Of a stretch of 64,000 nucleotides of DNA, positions 48,598 through 58,314 are shown one piece after another; the first letter of the stretch is position 1; the number at the start of each line of letters is the position of its first letter. The notes under the pieces were generated by a model. It did not search any database, was not told the DNA's origin, and saw only the letters and a list, made by a program, of their open reading frames with translations. The DNA lies in assembly GCF_005116655.2 (NCBI RefSeq), contig NZ_CP050698.1, forward strand, positions 1,504,001 through 1,568,000, written 5' to 3'. Source of the DNA: Desulfosediminicola flagellatus (GTDB taxonomy: Bacteria; Desulfobacterota; Desulfobulbia; Desulfobulbales; Desulfocapsaceae). The position numbers and the translations under genes were made by a program.

Positions 48598-49362
48598 CTA
48601 TCTGGCTGAATATTCCCTGATATAGTAAACGTTTGGTAACGTTCCCTCTTTGTCTTTCAGGACGAAATTCTGATACTTTTTCAGAAGCTTTGCAGCTTCG
48701 CTTGATTTGTCATTTAGATCCCCGAAAATCCTGGCATCGGCAGGGCATGCCTCAACACAGGCGGGTAACTCGTTGTTTTTCAGGCGGTGATCACAGAAGA
48801 TACATTTTTCGACAATGTTGTCCCTGCGCACATTTTTATAGTCTGAGTGATAGTAATCAGTTCTATGTGGCGGCGACGCTCCTGTAGCCTTCACCAACTC
48901 GGCAGCAGATGTTGAACAACCAGGTATGAGCTCTTCTTTTGAGGTGAAAAACGGGTGAGCGGCTACGCCTTCTTCATTGTAGCTGATAACGCTGTATTCT
49001 CCGGAGGCGCCATCTTTTTCAACCTCATCCATACTGTATGGGCATGCATCCTGACATGCGCGACAACCTATACAGCGATCGTTGTTATGCATGGTGATAC
49101 CGTCTTCGGTCTTGTACATAGCTTTGGGGACTACGGGACATGCTTCGACACAGGGAGCCTCAGAACAATGGTTGCAGAGCACGGGGAGGGTGCGAAACTG
49201 TGTGTCCGGGAAGGTCCCGCTGGTCTCATGAAGAAAGTCCGCCCAGTTGTGTGTCTGGCCATTATTGCGCAGGGATGTATTGTTTTCGGTCTTACAGGCA
49301 AGAGCGCAGGCACCGCAGCCTACACATTTTCTCAGGTCGATTATCATTCCATATTGTTTCAT
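48598..49362 (-). CDS. arrB: 4Fe-4S dicluster subunit of a molybdopterin oxidoreductase (ArrB-like)
   Basis: 254 residues. It carries multiple Cys motifs for [4Fe-4S] clusters: CVGCGACALACK, CNHCSEAPCVEACP, CIGCRACQDACPY and the later CIFCDHRLKNNELPACVEACP. Overall it resembles ArrB, the electron-transfer partner of ArrA, and also DMSO-reductase-type B subunits. It likely accepts quinol-derived electrons and passes them to the catalytic subunit. It is located 15 bp after the catalytic subunit. There is no transmembrane C subunit in the operon. Confidence 0.85.
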   Translation of the reverse strand: MKQYGMIIDLRKCVGCGACALACKTENNTSLRNNGQTHNWADFLHETSGTFPDTQFRTLPVLCNHCSEAPCVEACPVVPKAMYKTEDGITMHNNDRCIGCRACQDACPYSMDEVEKDGASGEYSVISYNEEGVAAHPFFTSKEELIPGCSTSAAELVKATGASPPHRTDYYHSDYKNVRRDNIVEKCIFCDHRLKNNELPACVEACPADARIFGDLNDKSSEAAKLLKKYQNFVLKDKEGTLPNVYYIREYSAR

Positions 49363-49377
49363 TGTTTACGCCCTCCT

Positions 49378-51948
49378 TTATTCAGGCTGGATCTTCTCGA
49401 TACGAACTGCTGCATGGCCGCCGTTTCGTGCGTTGGAACCGGAGAGTCGCTCGAGTTCCCATGGAATGATAGTATTGTTATTGACTCCTCTTGTGGCACT
49501 TTCACTAAAGTCGCCTGTGGCGGTGCGGCCATAGGCCCAGTGACCCTGGCCATAGGATTTACTCACAGTGCCCGGGCGAACGCCTTCCCAGGTTCGAGCG
49601 ATACATTCACCGCTGCCGCCCATTGAAGTAATCTTGACCTTATCGCCATCGTTGATGTTCAGTTTGACCGCATCCGCAGGGTTGATGCGCAGAGTGTCCT
49701 GTCCACCTATATCGCCTGGATCTACATGCTTGAATTCATAATACCATGGGCTGTTCTGGCTCCTGCCTTCACGGTTTAACCGTGATTTGTAATCAATGAA
49801 AACAAAAGGAAACTCCTCTTTACTGCCATGGCGCAGGGGAGGTTCGTAGTGTGGAACAAAGGCAAGTTCCCCGCGGGCGGTGTAATTGGCCTTTGCCATA
49901 ACCGTATCTACATCAACCTCATGTTTTTTTGCATGGCCGGAAAGTGCCTTCTTTAAGGTCTCGCTGTAAAATTCAAACTTCTTACTCTCGGTTTTGAACT
50001 TGCCACCCCAGTGTGACTTGTATTTGTAAGGCTCTGAATTCCACATGCCTTTTTGCAGCATGTCGGCCCATCCGTTTATTGTGTCACCGTGGGTGTCTTT
50101 CTTTCCGTCCCAGAGAGGCATGGTGTAATACTTCAGAGCATTTACGGTGAATTCTTTTGAATTTGCAGGGACTGCACCTGTCTCAGGGTCCGCATACATT
50201 TCGACCAGGCAATCATAGAGGTTAGAGAAGCCGCGTTCTTTGAGTTTTTCAGCGATCAGGTAAGGGAATTCTGTTTCATCCTGAATCACATCCCATAACG
50301 GCTTAACTACAGGTTGCAGAAGGGTGCAGGTTGCATAGCGGTTTGCTTTGGTTTTAACAAAGCCGTAGCGTTCAAACATATTCACGGTACATGGCAGGAC
50401 AATGTCCGCGAACATGGTGAATTCCGAAGCGTTGGTCGTAAGATGGACGGTAAACGGTACGGATGAGAGTGCTTTTTCCCAACGATCAGTACCATTACAT
50501 GAGAAGACAAAATTATTCATATAGCCAACCAGCACTTTAATTTCATATGGATCTTTGTTGACGATGCCGGTTGCTGCGTTGTTGGTTGAGACACCTCCTC
50601 CTGATTTACCTTTGGCAATAACAGGAAGCTCAAGGCGGCCGCGTTGATCGATTTTTTCAAACTTGGAATGTTTTTTTGCCAGTGCGTCCTGATGCTTTTT
50701 CAGGATCTCACTATTGAGGGAATTAACAGGAATTTTGGCAGTCTGCAGTGAGCCACCAATATTATCAACGCTTCCAAGCAAACCGGCTAAAGCGTGGACA
50801 GCCATTGCCGAATAGGCGCCACGAGCCTGCATTGCGGCACCGGGACCCATCCAGACAGCAACATTGGGAGCGGCAGCCGCAAGTCCCATTGCAACACGGG
50901 TGATCTGGATGGCGGAGACACCGCAAATCTCTGCTGCTTTATCTGCAGTCATGTCTTTTACAGCTAAATTCCACCAGTGTATCAATCCATGAGTTTCTTT
51001 TTCCATAAAGGAACTTTCGGCAACCACCATACCGGCCTTAAACAAATTAATACCGCCAATGAAATCACCTACAAACTCTTTGTTCCAGACTCCACCAGTG
51101 AGAATTACATGCGCTATGGCAAGAGCTAAAGCTCCATCGGTGCCGGGAATGATGGGCAACCACTCTTTAGCCTTGGCGGCGCTGGTGGTAAGTCTTGGGT
51201 CGACAGCGGCTACGGTGGCCCTGTCTAAAGCATCACCGAGTCGCTTGATTGCTGCGGGAACCATCCGGTTGCTGGCAACCGGATCGCAGCCCCAGATAAG
51301 AATGTAGTTCGAGTTAGAAAGGTCATAGTCCCGGTAGTCCCAATACCCTTCAGTGTAATAGGCACCGAACTTCTCAGCTTCAGCGCAGGTGGAACTATGG
51401 GAGATATTGTTTGGAGATCCAAATACCTTGGGCATTACATCGTAAATGATATCGCGCAAATAGGTGTATCTGCCGCGCATCAGACAGAATTTTTCGGTTT
51501 CTTCATTGTTGCGTAGATCCATCATCTTATCGGCTATGGTGTTTAATGCTTCATCCCAGCTGATTGGTACGAATTTCGGGTCATGACCTTTACCCTTATT
51601 GGGATTGGTCCGTTTCATCGGGACTTTTACTCGATCAGGGTCGTACAGCTGCTGCATTGCAAGATGACCGCGCGGGCAGACCTTACCGTCATTCTGCTTT
51701 GAGTACCTGTTTCCTTTTACTTTGACTGCACGGCCATCCTGAACGAAAACTTCTACCGGGCACCAGGTTGTACAGCCCTGGCAGGTGGTGGGTTTCCATT
51801 CACCCGGTTCGACACCAATAGTCATCGAACGCATTTTTTCTGACGAAAGAGCGTTCATTTCAGGTTCAGATCGGGAGCATCCACTGAGCGCAGCGCTTGC
51901 GCCAGCTAATGCTGTCAACTTGAGAAAGTCCCTTCGTTTAATCCTCAT
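49378..51948 (-). CDS. arrA: Molybdopterin oxidoreductase, probable respiratory arsenate reductase large subunit
   Basis: 856 residues, very close to known ArrA lengths. A Tat signal (RRDFLK at 5-10, followed by a hydrophobic core and LSGC) directs export. The cluster-binding pattern is C56-x2-C59-x3-C63-x27-C91. Cys188 in HSSTCAEAE is the probable Mo ligand. RGRYT (158-162), reported as characteristic of ArrA rather than ArxA, and GYWDYRDYD (201-209) are present. It would reduce As(V) to As(III) in the periplasm. Related PsrA/PhsA-type enzymes are the alternative. No ars detoxification genes are nearby. The start has GGAGG at ideal spacing. Confidence 0.78.
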   Translation of the reverse strand: MRIKRRDFLKLTALAGASAALSGCSRSEPEMNALSSEKMRSMTIGVEPGEWKPTTCQGCTTWCPVEVFVQDGRAVKVKGNRYSKQNDGKVCPRGHLAMQQLYDPDRVKVPMKRTNPNKGKGHDPKFVPISWDEALNTIADKMMDLRNNEETEKFCLMRGRYTYLRDIIYDVMPKVFGSPNNISHSSTCAEAEKFGAYYTEGYWDYRDYDLSNSNYILIWGCDPVASNRMVPAAIKRLGDALDRATVAAVDPRLTTSAAKAKEWLPIIPGTDGALALAIAHVILTGGVWNKEFVGDFIGGINLFKAGMVVAESSFMEKETHGLIHWWNLAVKDMTADKAAEICGVSAIQITRVAMGLAAAAPNVAVWMGPGAAMQARGAYSAMAVHALAGLLGSVDNIGGSLQTAKIPVNSLNSEILKKHQDALAKKHSKFEKIDQRGRLELPVIAKGKSGGGVSTNNAATGIVNKDPYEIKVLVGYMNNFVFSCNGTDRWEKALSSVPFTVHLTTNASEFTMFADIVLPCTVNMFERYGFVKTKANRYATCTLLQPVVKPLWDVIQDETEFPYLIAEKLKERGFSNLYDCLVEMYADPETGAVPANSKEFTVNALKYYTMPLWDGKKDTHGDTINGWADMLQKGMWNSEPYKYKSHWGGKFKTESKKFEFYSETLKKALSGHAKKHEVDVDTVMAKANYTARGELAFVPHYEPPLRHGSKEEFPFVFIDYKSRLNREGRSQNSPWYYEFKHVDPGDIGGQDTLRINPADAVKLNINDGDKVKITSMGGSGECIARTWEGVRPGTVSKSYGQGHWAYGRTATGDFSESATRGVNNNTIIPWELERLSGSNARNGGHAAVRIEKIQPE

Positions 51949-51993
51949 GCCAACCTCCGTTCCCCTCTCGGGGGCAGTTTATTGGAACATTTA

Positions 51994-52020
51994 ACACACT
52001 GCTGCAGGGCAGCAGTGTGT
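51994..52020. promoter_or_regulatory. Leader hairpin of the arr operon
   Basis: A 12-bp perfect stem (51994-52005 and 52009-52020; acacactgctgc / gcagcagtgtgt) with a 3-nt loop, 46 bp before the arrA start and inside the predicted 5' leader. It may be a DNA operator (dyad) or an RNA control structure. Confidence 0.65.
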
Positions 52021-52086
52021 ATCTATGTAATGGTAAGGATGTCTTGTGTCACCTGGAGTAAAGGAAACAGCGATATGCTACTAAAT

Positions 52087-52116
52087 AGTATATGTGGTAC
52101 ATCGTTGTCAGGTCAA
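52087..52116 (-). promoter_or_regulatory. Predicted promoter of the arr operon
   Basis: On the minus strand: -35 TTGACC (52116-52111), 18-nt spacer, -10 TATACT (52092-52087). The expected transcription start is near 52080, giving a leader of about 130 nt that contains the hairpin. Confidence 0.6.
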
Positions 52117-52229
52117 GTGAAGGGGACTGATGCGGAGAGGTTGTGAGGCTAACAAAGGTTCTATGGTTCGATGTGATAAAAATAATGTATTTTGATCGTC
52201 TAGCTATGGCCCCATAATATCGGAGATGG

Positions 52230-52994
52230 TTAAGAACGTACGAGAGCAAGCAAAGAATATACCCAGTAACCAAGCCACTCATGCATAACCTGACTGCTGA
52301 GTTCAAGGCTGCTTGCGCTTGGGATGAACGAATTGATGGTCATCTGGTCATGATCGAGAAAATCCGTTGGTGCAGGGATTACTGTAAATCCAACCTGTTC
52401 AAAACTCCATTTTGATCTCATCATATGTCTGGCGCTGGTTACCAGCAGGATAGTTGTCTTATTTTCTGCAGCGAGAATCGTATAACTATTTTTGGCGTTT
52501 TCCGCGGTGGTCCTGCTTGTATTTTCAAGCCAGTCCACTTTTCCGCCATAACCGCTGACCAGATCAAATGCCATGGTCGCTGCAAGGCTGCGCTTTTCAT
52601 CTCCCCGAACAGATCCACCGGCAAGTAAGACCGGAATCTGTGTTTTTCTTTGCAGAAATGCTCCGTACCTCACTCTAACCAGTTGCTGGTCATCACTCAC
52701 CGATTCCCCGAACTCAGGTGCGAATTCATTCTGACTCGAAGATAAAATAACAATGGCATCCGCTTTGATGTCGCCCAGTGCGCTTACTGTTAATGGTGGA
52801 TTCTGCTCAAGGGTTCTGGCAAGGTAGGTGGCAACAACAGGACTGCCAAGAAGCCATAGGCTGAAGATGGCAATAAACGATATGGCTTTAGATATTCGGG
52901 GGGCACTATGCCGAATTTTCAAGGCAAAGAGCAGCATAAGAATCTGCGTGAATGGCGGCAGCAGTATCGTTTTTAGAAAATATCGTAAATCCAT
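52230..52994 (-). CDS. ElyC/SanA/YdcF family membrane protein (DUF218)
   Basis: 254 residues. Two N-terminal transmembrane helices (about 8-28 and 34-55) precede the DUF218 domain (about 78-215), with the family pattern DAIVILSS, VLLAGGS and TSARHMMRSKWSFE. ElyC is linked to peptidoglycan-precursor and lipid-carrier metabolism in E. coli; the biochemical activity remains unclear. It is a single gene; the glyA terminator lies upstream. Confidence 0.82.
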   Translation of the reverse strand: MDLRYFLKTILLPPFTQILMLLFALKIRHSAPRISKAISFIAIFSLWLLGSPVVATYLARTLEQNPPLTVSALGDIKADAIVILSSSQNEFAPEFGESVSDDQQLVRVRYGAFLQRKTQIPVLLAGGSVRGDEKRSLAATMAFDLVSGYGGKVDWLENTSRTTAENAKNSYTILAAENKTTILLVTSARHMMRSKWSFEQVGFTVIPAPTDFLDHDQMTINSFIPSASSLELSSQVMHEWLGYWVYSLLALVRS

Positions 52995-53051
52995 AGGCGT
53001 TGGTTGCTTCCTGCGTGTTTAAAAAACGTTTTCACCCTCATGAGCATAATA

Positions 53052-53089
53052 CTAAAAAGGGGGCAGTGCCGACTGGCACTGCCCCCTTT
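53052..53089 (-). terminator. Intrinsic terminator of glyA
   Basis: A 15-bp stem (53056-53070 with 53075-53089) rich in GC is followed on the minus strand by a U-run from A 53054-53058. It is one of the strongest terminators in the window and lies 31 bp after the glyA stop. Confidence 0.92.
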
Positions 53090-53119
53090 GTTTTACGTCT
53101 ACATGAAATCTAATTGAGC

Positions 53120-54370
53120 TTAAGAAAGATGCTCAAGACCCGGAGCCGGAAAATTCGCACAGAGTGCTTTGACTTCCGCAGCAATTTTTTTATGTAATTC
53201 TACGTTTTCCGCATCATTTATGACTATATTCATTTTTTCACCAATGAAAATCATCTCTTTCTCAGTGAAACCGCGGGATGTAACGGCGCAAGCGCCCATG
53301 CGGATTCCGGAGGGGTCGAACGGCTTTCGCTTATCATATGGTACGGCATTGTAGTTGAGAACCATGCCGGCAGCATCAAGTGCCTTGGCAGCTTTCTTGC
53401 CAGGTATACCTTTGTTGGTAAGATCAACGAGCATCAGGTGGTTGTCTGTGCCATTGGTAACAAGCTGGAATCCTTTAGCTATAAGGGTGTCAGCAAGTGC
53501 TTTGGCATTTTTCACAACCTGGGCGGCGTATGCCTTGAACTCATCGGTGGCAGCCTCTTTCATGGCAACGGCGATAGCAGCAGTGGTTGAGTCGTGCGGT
53601 CCACCCTGAATTCCAGGGAAAACTGCCTTGTCAATTGCTGCGGCATGTTGTGCTTTACAGAGGATCATCGCACCGCGTGGTCCGCGTAATGACTTATGGG
53701 TGGTTGTAGTAACAACGTCTGCATAAGGGACAGGTGATGGATGTACACCACCGGCAACAAGACCTGCAAAATGCGCCATATCAACCATCAGAATTGCGCC
53801 GACTTCATCTGCAATCTCTCTGAACTTTTTGAAATCAGGGATACGCGGATACGCCGAATGACCTGCAATTAAAAGCTTTGGCTTACATGCAAGAGCGGTC
53901 TGCCGGATGGTTTCGTAATTTAACAGACCGGTTTCTTTATCAAGGCTGTAGGACTGCGCATCAAAGTATTTACCGGAAATAGATACATGTGAGCCGTGGG
54001 TCAGGTGACCGCCGTGAGGCAGAGCCATACCAAGAATAGTGTCTCCCGGGCTAAGGAATGCAAGGTAAACAGCGAGGTTTGCAGGAGAGCCGGAATAAGG
54101 CTGCACGTTTGCGTGCTCAGCACCGAAAAGTGCTTTGGCGCGGTCGATTGCAAGTATCTCTATCTGATCGATGAGCTGCTGGCCTTCATAGTAACGTTTG
54201 CCGGCGTAGCCTTCGGAGTATTTATTCGTAAGTACAGAGCCGCTTGCCTGCAGGACTGCATTAGAGACATAGTTCTCAGAGGCGATCAGACGAATTTTTT
54301 CAGCCTGACGCAGTTCTTCCTGTTTGATCAGCGAGTGAATCTCCTGATCTTCGATAAGTAAGTCTTTCAT
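53120..54370 (-). CDS. glyA: Serine hydroxymethyltransferase
   Basis: 416 residues from ATG 54370, which has AAGGAG at good spacing; a longer frame to 54439 was rejected. It is a full-length [14 protein letters not shown], the [10 protein letters not shown] region, [12 protein letters not shown] and the Schiff-base lysine K226 in [13 protein letters not shown], then PGIQGGPHD. It interconverts serine and glycine, supplying one-carbon units to folate. It is a single-gene unit with its own strong terminator and a structured leader. Confidence 0.98.
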   Translation of the reverse strand: MKDLLIEDQEIHSLIKQEELRQAEKIRLIASENYVSNAVLQASGSVLTNKYSEGYAGKRYYEGQQLIDQIEILAIDRAKALFGAEHANVQPYSGSPANLAVYLAFLSPGDTILGMALPHGGHLTHGSHVSISGKYFDAQSYSLDKETGLLNYETIRQTALACKPKLLIAGHSAYPRIPDFKKFREIADEVGAILMVDMAHFAGLVAGGVHPSPVPYADVVTTTTHKSLRGPRGAMILCKAQHAAAIDKAVFPGIQGGPHDSTTAAIAVAMKEAATDEFKAYAAQVVKNAKALADTLIAKGFQLVTNGTDNHLMLVDLTNKGIPGKKAAKALDAAGMVLNYNAVPYDKRKPFDPSGIRMGACAVTSRGFTEKEMIFIGEKMNIVINDAENVELHKKIAAEVKALCANFPAPGLEHLS

Positions 54371-54466
54371 TGTGGCTCCTTCAGGCTTGCTGCTGCAGGG
54401 ATAGTGGTGAAAGGCCAACCCTGCAGGGTGAATTCGCAAAGCGAGAATTGTATTGGTGTTTTCAAT

Positions 54467-54590
54467 AAAAAAACGGTGATAATAGACCGTTTGGGATCAT
54501 TATTCACCGGCAAGTTAGCCCGACCTGAAGCGCCCGGATAACGGGGACCTCCGGTCAGTAGGCTGCCAACTATACCCAAAATTATGAGAT
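54467..54590 (-). ncRNA. Structured leader upstream of glyA with intrinsic terminator (riboswitch or attenuator candidate)
   Basis: On the minus strand a GC-rich folded stretch (about 54590-54511, including the stem cccg/cggg and paired blocks ggcagcc/ggctaac) is followed by a hairpin (54509-54499 with 54483-54474, one bulge) and U7 (54473-54467). The terminator sits about 100 nt before the glyA start. No known class was recognised; glycine, THF and ZTP riboswitch signatures were looked for and not found. A free-standing small RNA is the alternative. Confidence 0.5.
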
Positions 54591-54853
54591 TTTAACAGAG
54601 GAAATTCTAAAAAAATGTGAAAACCGTAGAAAATTCGTTTCTCTGTGTGACAAACATCGCATATGCTACGCTCTGTATGCTTAATTTTATTGAATAAATA
54701 GTGGGTGTACATGTTTTGGGCAATCCGTAAAACGTAGTTATTTTGACCTGTGCTAGTATGTAATTCGTAGCCATTACTCAAGGCTGGGTGAAATACGTTT
54801 TAAATACGGTCTCTTGTGATCTCAGTGGTTGACCTGGAAAAAATGCTCATTCC

Positions 54854-57496
54854 TCATTGTGATAACCATTTTGCTTGGTTTTGGTCATGCTCGGACAGCC
54901 TCCTGGGGGCGATGAACAGGCAAAATACCCCAAAAAGTGCGGTGGCAGCAAAAAGTTGCAACAGGTCGATTACTCCAAGTGGGGTCACATGAAACAGTTT
55001 TGCCAGTGGGCTGTACATGATAATTGCCTGCATCAGGATTGAAAAAATGACAGCGCTCCATAACCAGAGGTTGGTAAACAGTTTGACCTGATAACTGCGA
55101 CGTATGACAAAAACAAGCAGCATCTCATAAAGGACAATATAATTGAAAGTCATTGTCTGAGCACGTTCAAGTGTAGATGCACCAGCAAGATTTCCGCCCG
55201 AAAAATGAAAAAGTGAAAGCCCGATAACTGTGCCGGCCACACCAAGTGCTATGAGCAGTCGTAATCTGGCGGCGGGTAGTATTCCTTCACTGGTAGGTAT
55301 TGGTGGGCGCTGCATTATTTTTTCACCATAAGGATCGACACAATAGGCAAGTGCCGGAGCACCATCAGTAATGAGATTTATCCAGAGCAGTAAAAGCGCG
55401 GTAAGCGGCAGGTTAAAACCGAGTAAGACCGCAATAAAAATGATCAGCACCTCCATAAGGTTGCCGGAGAGCAACAGCATAATAGATTTTTGAATGTTTT
55501 CGTATATACCGCGACCTTCTTCGACACCGTCAACAATTGAGGTAAACGAATCATCGAGTAACACAAAATCGGATGCCTCCCGCGCAACATCTGTGCCGCT
55601 ACCCACAGCAATACCAATGTCAGCTTTCTTTAAGGCCGGGGCATCGTTTACGCCGTCTCCGGTCATCGCTACAATATGGCCATTCTCCTGCAGTGACTTT
55701 ACGATTCGCTGTTTATGCTCGGGTATTACTCTGGCGAAAATATTTGTATCGGTAAGTGCTCTGGTCAGTTCACTGTCATTCATGCTGTCGATCTCAAGGC
55801 CTGTGAGACGTTTTCCTTTTATCCCTATTTCTCTGGCGATGGCTGCAGCGGTTTCACTATGGTCACCTGTTATCATGATTACCCGGATATGTGCACGGTG
55901 GGCTCGCCGGATTGATTCGATCACATCATCCCGCGGAGGGTCGATCATTGCCTGAAGACCGATAAAAATCAGGTTCTGTTCATGGTTGTCCTGTACGTCA
56001 TTTTGCTCACGGTATGCAAAAGCCATAACCCGCATTGCAAGAGAACCGAGATGATGATACGCGCTGGTGATTATCTCTTCATATTTTCTGGTAAGTTCGA
56101 CGGTCTGCTGGTCTATTCTGGCGTGTGAACATCTCTGTATGAGATGGTCGGGAGCACCCTTGGCATAGAGAAAAATCCTGTCGTTTTCTTGGACTGTTAC
56201 GCTCATACATTTTCTTTCAGAGTCAAAGGGCCGCTCGTTTATGCGGAGACCTGTAAATGTAATACCTGCTTCATTTACGGCTTGTAAGAGTGCCAGTTCT
56301 GTCGGGTTTCCACCTGTGCCGTTTTTATAGTGAAGCACACTATTGTTACAGGCAGCACCAGTTTGTAAAAGAAGAGCAAATAGTCGATCAACTTTGGCTT
56401 TCTCTTCCACATTGTCATGGTTGAAGTCTATTTCACCATCAAGGGTCCATGCCCGCTTAACAGTCATTATATTTTTAGTGAGCGTCCCTGTTTTGTCAGA
56501 GCAGATAACATCACAGCTACCCAGTGTTTCTACCGAGGTGAGCCGCCGTACCAGCATGTTTTTAGCCAGAAGTCTTTTTGTACCTATTGAAAGTGCAATA
56601 GTAACAACTGCAGGGAGGGCAGTGGGCACTGCAGCAACAGCAAGGCTGATTGCTATAAAGGCAAATTCAAGAAAAATCAGTTGAGTGATAATTTGATGAT
56701 CTATGCGTAACCGGCCAATAGAGAGGGTGAATACAACGATGCAGATACAGATAATAACGATGCCAAGATTTCGGCCAAACCTATCTAGCCGGCGTTGTAG
56801 CGGTGTCTTTTCTTCTTTGGCTTCAGAAACCATCTGTGAGATTTTGCCAATCTCGGTTTCCATACCACATGCCGTAACAATAGCCAGCCCTCTGCCGCCA
56901 ACGATGGCTGTTGCGGAAAAGACCATGTTGAGCTGATCTGCCGGGCCGGACTTGCCTTGAATAGGGGTGATCTGTTTTCGTACAGGTTCACTCTCACCCG
57001 TTAAGGCCGATTCTTCAACCTGCAACTCAATGGCGTGTATCAACCTTGAGTCGGCAGGTACTTTATCGCCATTCTCAAGCTGAATAATATCACCGTACAC
57101 AAGTTCCTCACTGTTTACTTGCCTGGTGATTCCGTTACGTGTTACCGCAGCTTCCACGGTGACCATTTTCTTTAAAGCTTCTAGTGAACGGTTAGCGTTT
57201 AATTCCTGAAAGAAACCGATCAGGCCGTTCATGACGAGAATGGCAAGGATGACCAGTGAATCAGTATATTCACCGATGATAATCGAGAACACCACTGCAA
57301 AGAGCAGAAGATAGATAATGAAATTGGCAAACTGACTGATAAGAATCTTCCAGGCAGGAACAGGCGGACGGGACTGCAGTCGGTTAAATCCTTTTTCGGC
57401 CCGTCGTTCCGCTACTTCTTCCTCAGTTAGTCCGGTTATTGAGCTTTTAAGAGTTGACAGGACTTCATCCACCGACATTTCCGAATACTCAGGCAT
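54854..57496 (-). CDS. Cation-transporting P-type ATPase (Ca2+/PMCA-like, P2 family)
   Basis: 880 residues from ATG 57496 (GAGGGGA ahead); a 12-residue-longer start at 57532 lacks a site. The N-terminal cation-ATPase domain is followed by the phosphorylation motif CSDKTGTLTK (Asp334), the TGES actuator loop, the KGAPD nucleotide-binding motif and the TGDGVNDAPALKKADIGIA hinge, with about ten transmembrane helices. The P2 type suggests Ca2+ or another divalent or alkali cation. The C-terminal codons (54891-54907) coincide with a repeat end seen elsewhere in the window. Confidence 0.9.
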   Translation of the reverse strand: MPEYSEMSVDEVLSTLKSSITGLTEEEVAERRAEKGFNRLQSRPPVPAWKILISQFANFIIYLLLFAVVFSIIIGEYTDSLVILAILVMNGLIGFFQELNANRSLEALKKMVTVEAAVTRNGITRQVNSEELVYGDIIQLENGDKVPADSRLIHAIELQVEESALTGESEPVRKQITPIQGKSGPADQLNMVFSATAIVGGRGLAIVTACGMETEIGKISQMVSEAKEEKTPLQRRLDRFGRNLGIVIICICIVVFTLSIGRLRIDHQIITQLIFLEFAFIAISLAVAAVPTALPAVVTIALSIGTKRLLAKNMLVRRLTSVETLGSCDVICSDKTGTLTKNIMTVKRAWTLDGEIDFNHDNVEEKAKVDRLFALLLQTGAACNNSVLHYKNGTGGNPTELALLQAVNEAGITFTGLRINERPFDSERKCMSVTVQENDRIFLYAKGAPDHLIQRCSHARIDQQTVELTRKYEEIITSAYHHLGSLAMRVMAFAYREQNDVQDNHEQNLIFIGLQAMIDPPRDDVIESIRRAHRAHIRVIMITGDHSETAAAIAREIGIKGKRLTGLEIDSMNDSELTRALTDTNIFARVIPEHKQRIVKSLQENGHIVAMTGDGVNDAPALKKADIGIAVGSGTDVAREASDFVLLDDSFTSIVDGVEEGRGIYENIQKSIMLLLSGNLMEVLIIFIAVLLGFNLPLTALLLLWINLITDGAPALAYCVDPYGEKIMQRPPIPTSEGILPAARLRLLIALGVAGTVIGLSLFHFSGGNLAGASTLERAQTMTFNYIVLYEMLLVFVIRRSYQVKLFTNLWLWSAVIFSILMQAIIMYSPLAKLFHVTPLGVIDLLQLFAATALFGVFCLFIAPRRLSEHDQNQAKWLSQ

Positions 57497-57532
57497 TAGC
57501 TTTTCCCCTCTGTACAAGGTGTTTTGACGCAT

Positions 57533-58314
57533 AATACCAAGCCATTATCTGCGTTATGTGAACAGGTAACGACGGTGAGGTCGTTGAACAGCATCACACT
57601 ATAAATAATAGCTCAACTGATGTACGGTATGCAAAGTGTACAGCGGTAATAAGGGGAAAAGCAGGAGGGTAAGGACAGCCTCCTGGTCAATATAAGCCAT
57701 AAAATCCGCACGCCGATGAATGCTATCCTTGGCTTTAATGATTTGCTCAAGCGCGATTATGTCAAAATAAGCAGAAAAGTTTGAAATACCTCTTAACCAT
57801 CCACTCAAGTGGTAGAAGCCTGCTTGAACTCATTAATTGAACCTGTTAGTTGTCGGAAAACTTGAGGTAAAAGGGGGAATGCCAGAGAGCGATATGGGGT
57901 GGTTAATGCGGGAATGTGCTATATCATTGATGATATGACCCGCTGAAATATTTCTCTAAATATGCTGGAATGTTCTTTTGTTTAGATATGTTACAACGTA
58001 AAATTCAGCATTCTGTTCAAGAGCAATGCATAGGTGCAGGCTGCTGTTGCACACCTGATACGATTGTCGTAAAAGTCTAGAACTATGAGTTATTTTTTTT
58101 CAGATTACAAATGTAGAAATACTTGTAACTATTCAGTCAAGACCTAAGACGTACCCTTTTTTCCAGGCCGTAACTGTTTAGCAGTGCTCCAGATGGCCTC
58201 AAGCGGGACGATTGGCTATAGTATGTCTATGCGAAGCGTCCCGATCGGGGGCAGGTGGGGTGCTGCTGAATAGTCACTAATACTTTAAGTAATACAACTT
58301 AAAAGGAGCAGGGA
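57533..58314. other. Gap without a supported gene; repeat remnant and hairpin
   Basis: About 780 bp. It contains ggacagcctcctgg at 57673-57686 (end sequence of the MITE family) and a 7-bp hairpin cgggacg/cgtcccg (58204-58210, 58237-58243). A 69-codon frame (57599-57808, minus) crosses the repeat end and looks like a decayed remnant. Nothing else is recognised. Confidence 0.4.

Noticed and set aside
54467..54590. Glycine, THF, ZTP or SRP/6S RNA identity for the glyA leader
   Set aside because: The conserved cores of these RNAs could not be found by eye; only a structured leader is claimed.
54515..54781. 88-codon minus-strand ORF upstream of glyA
   Set aside because: It overlaps the structured leader and terminator, has no recognisable family and shows no ribosome site; probably a chance frame.
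57599..57808. 69-codon minus-strand ORF beside the P-type ATPase
   Set aside because: It crosses a repeat end (57673) and has no similarity I recognise; treated as remnant sequence.
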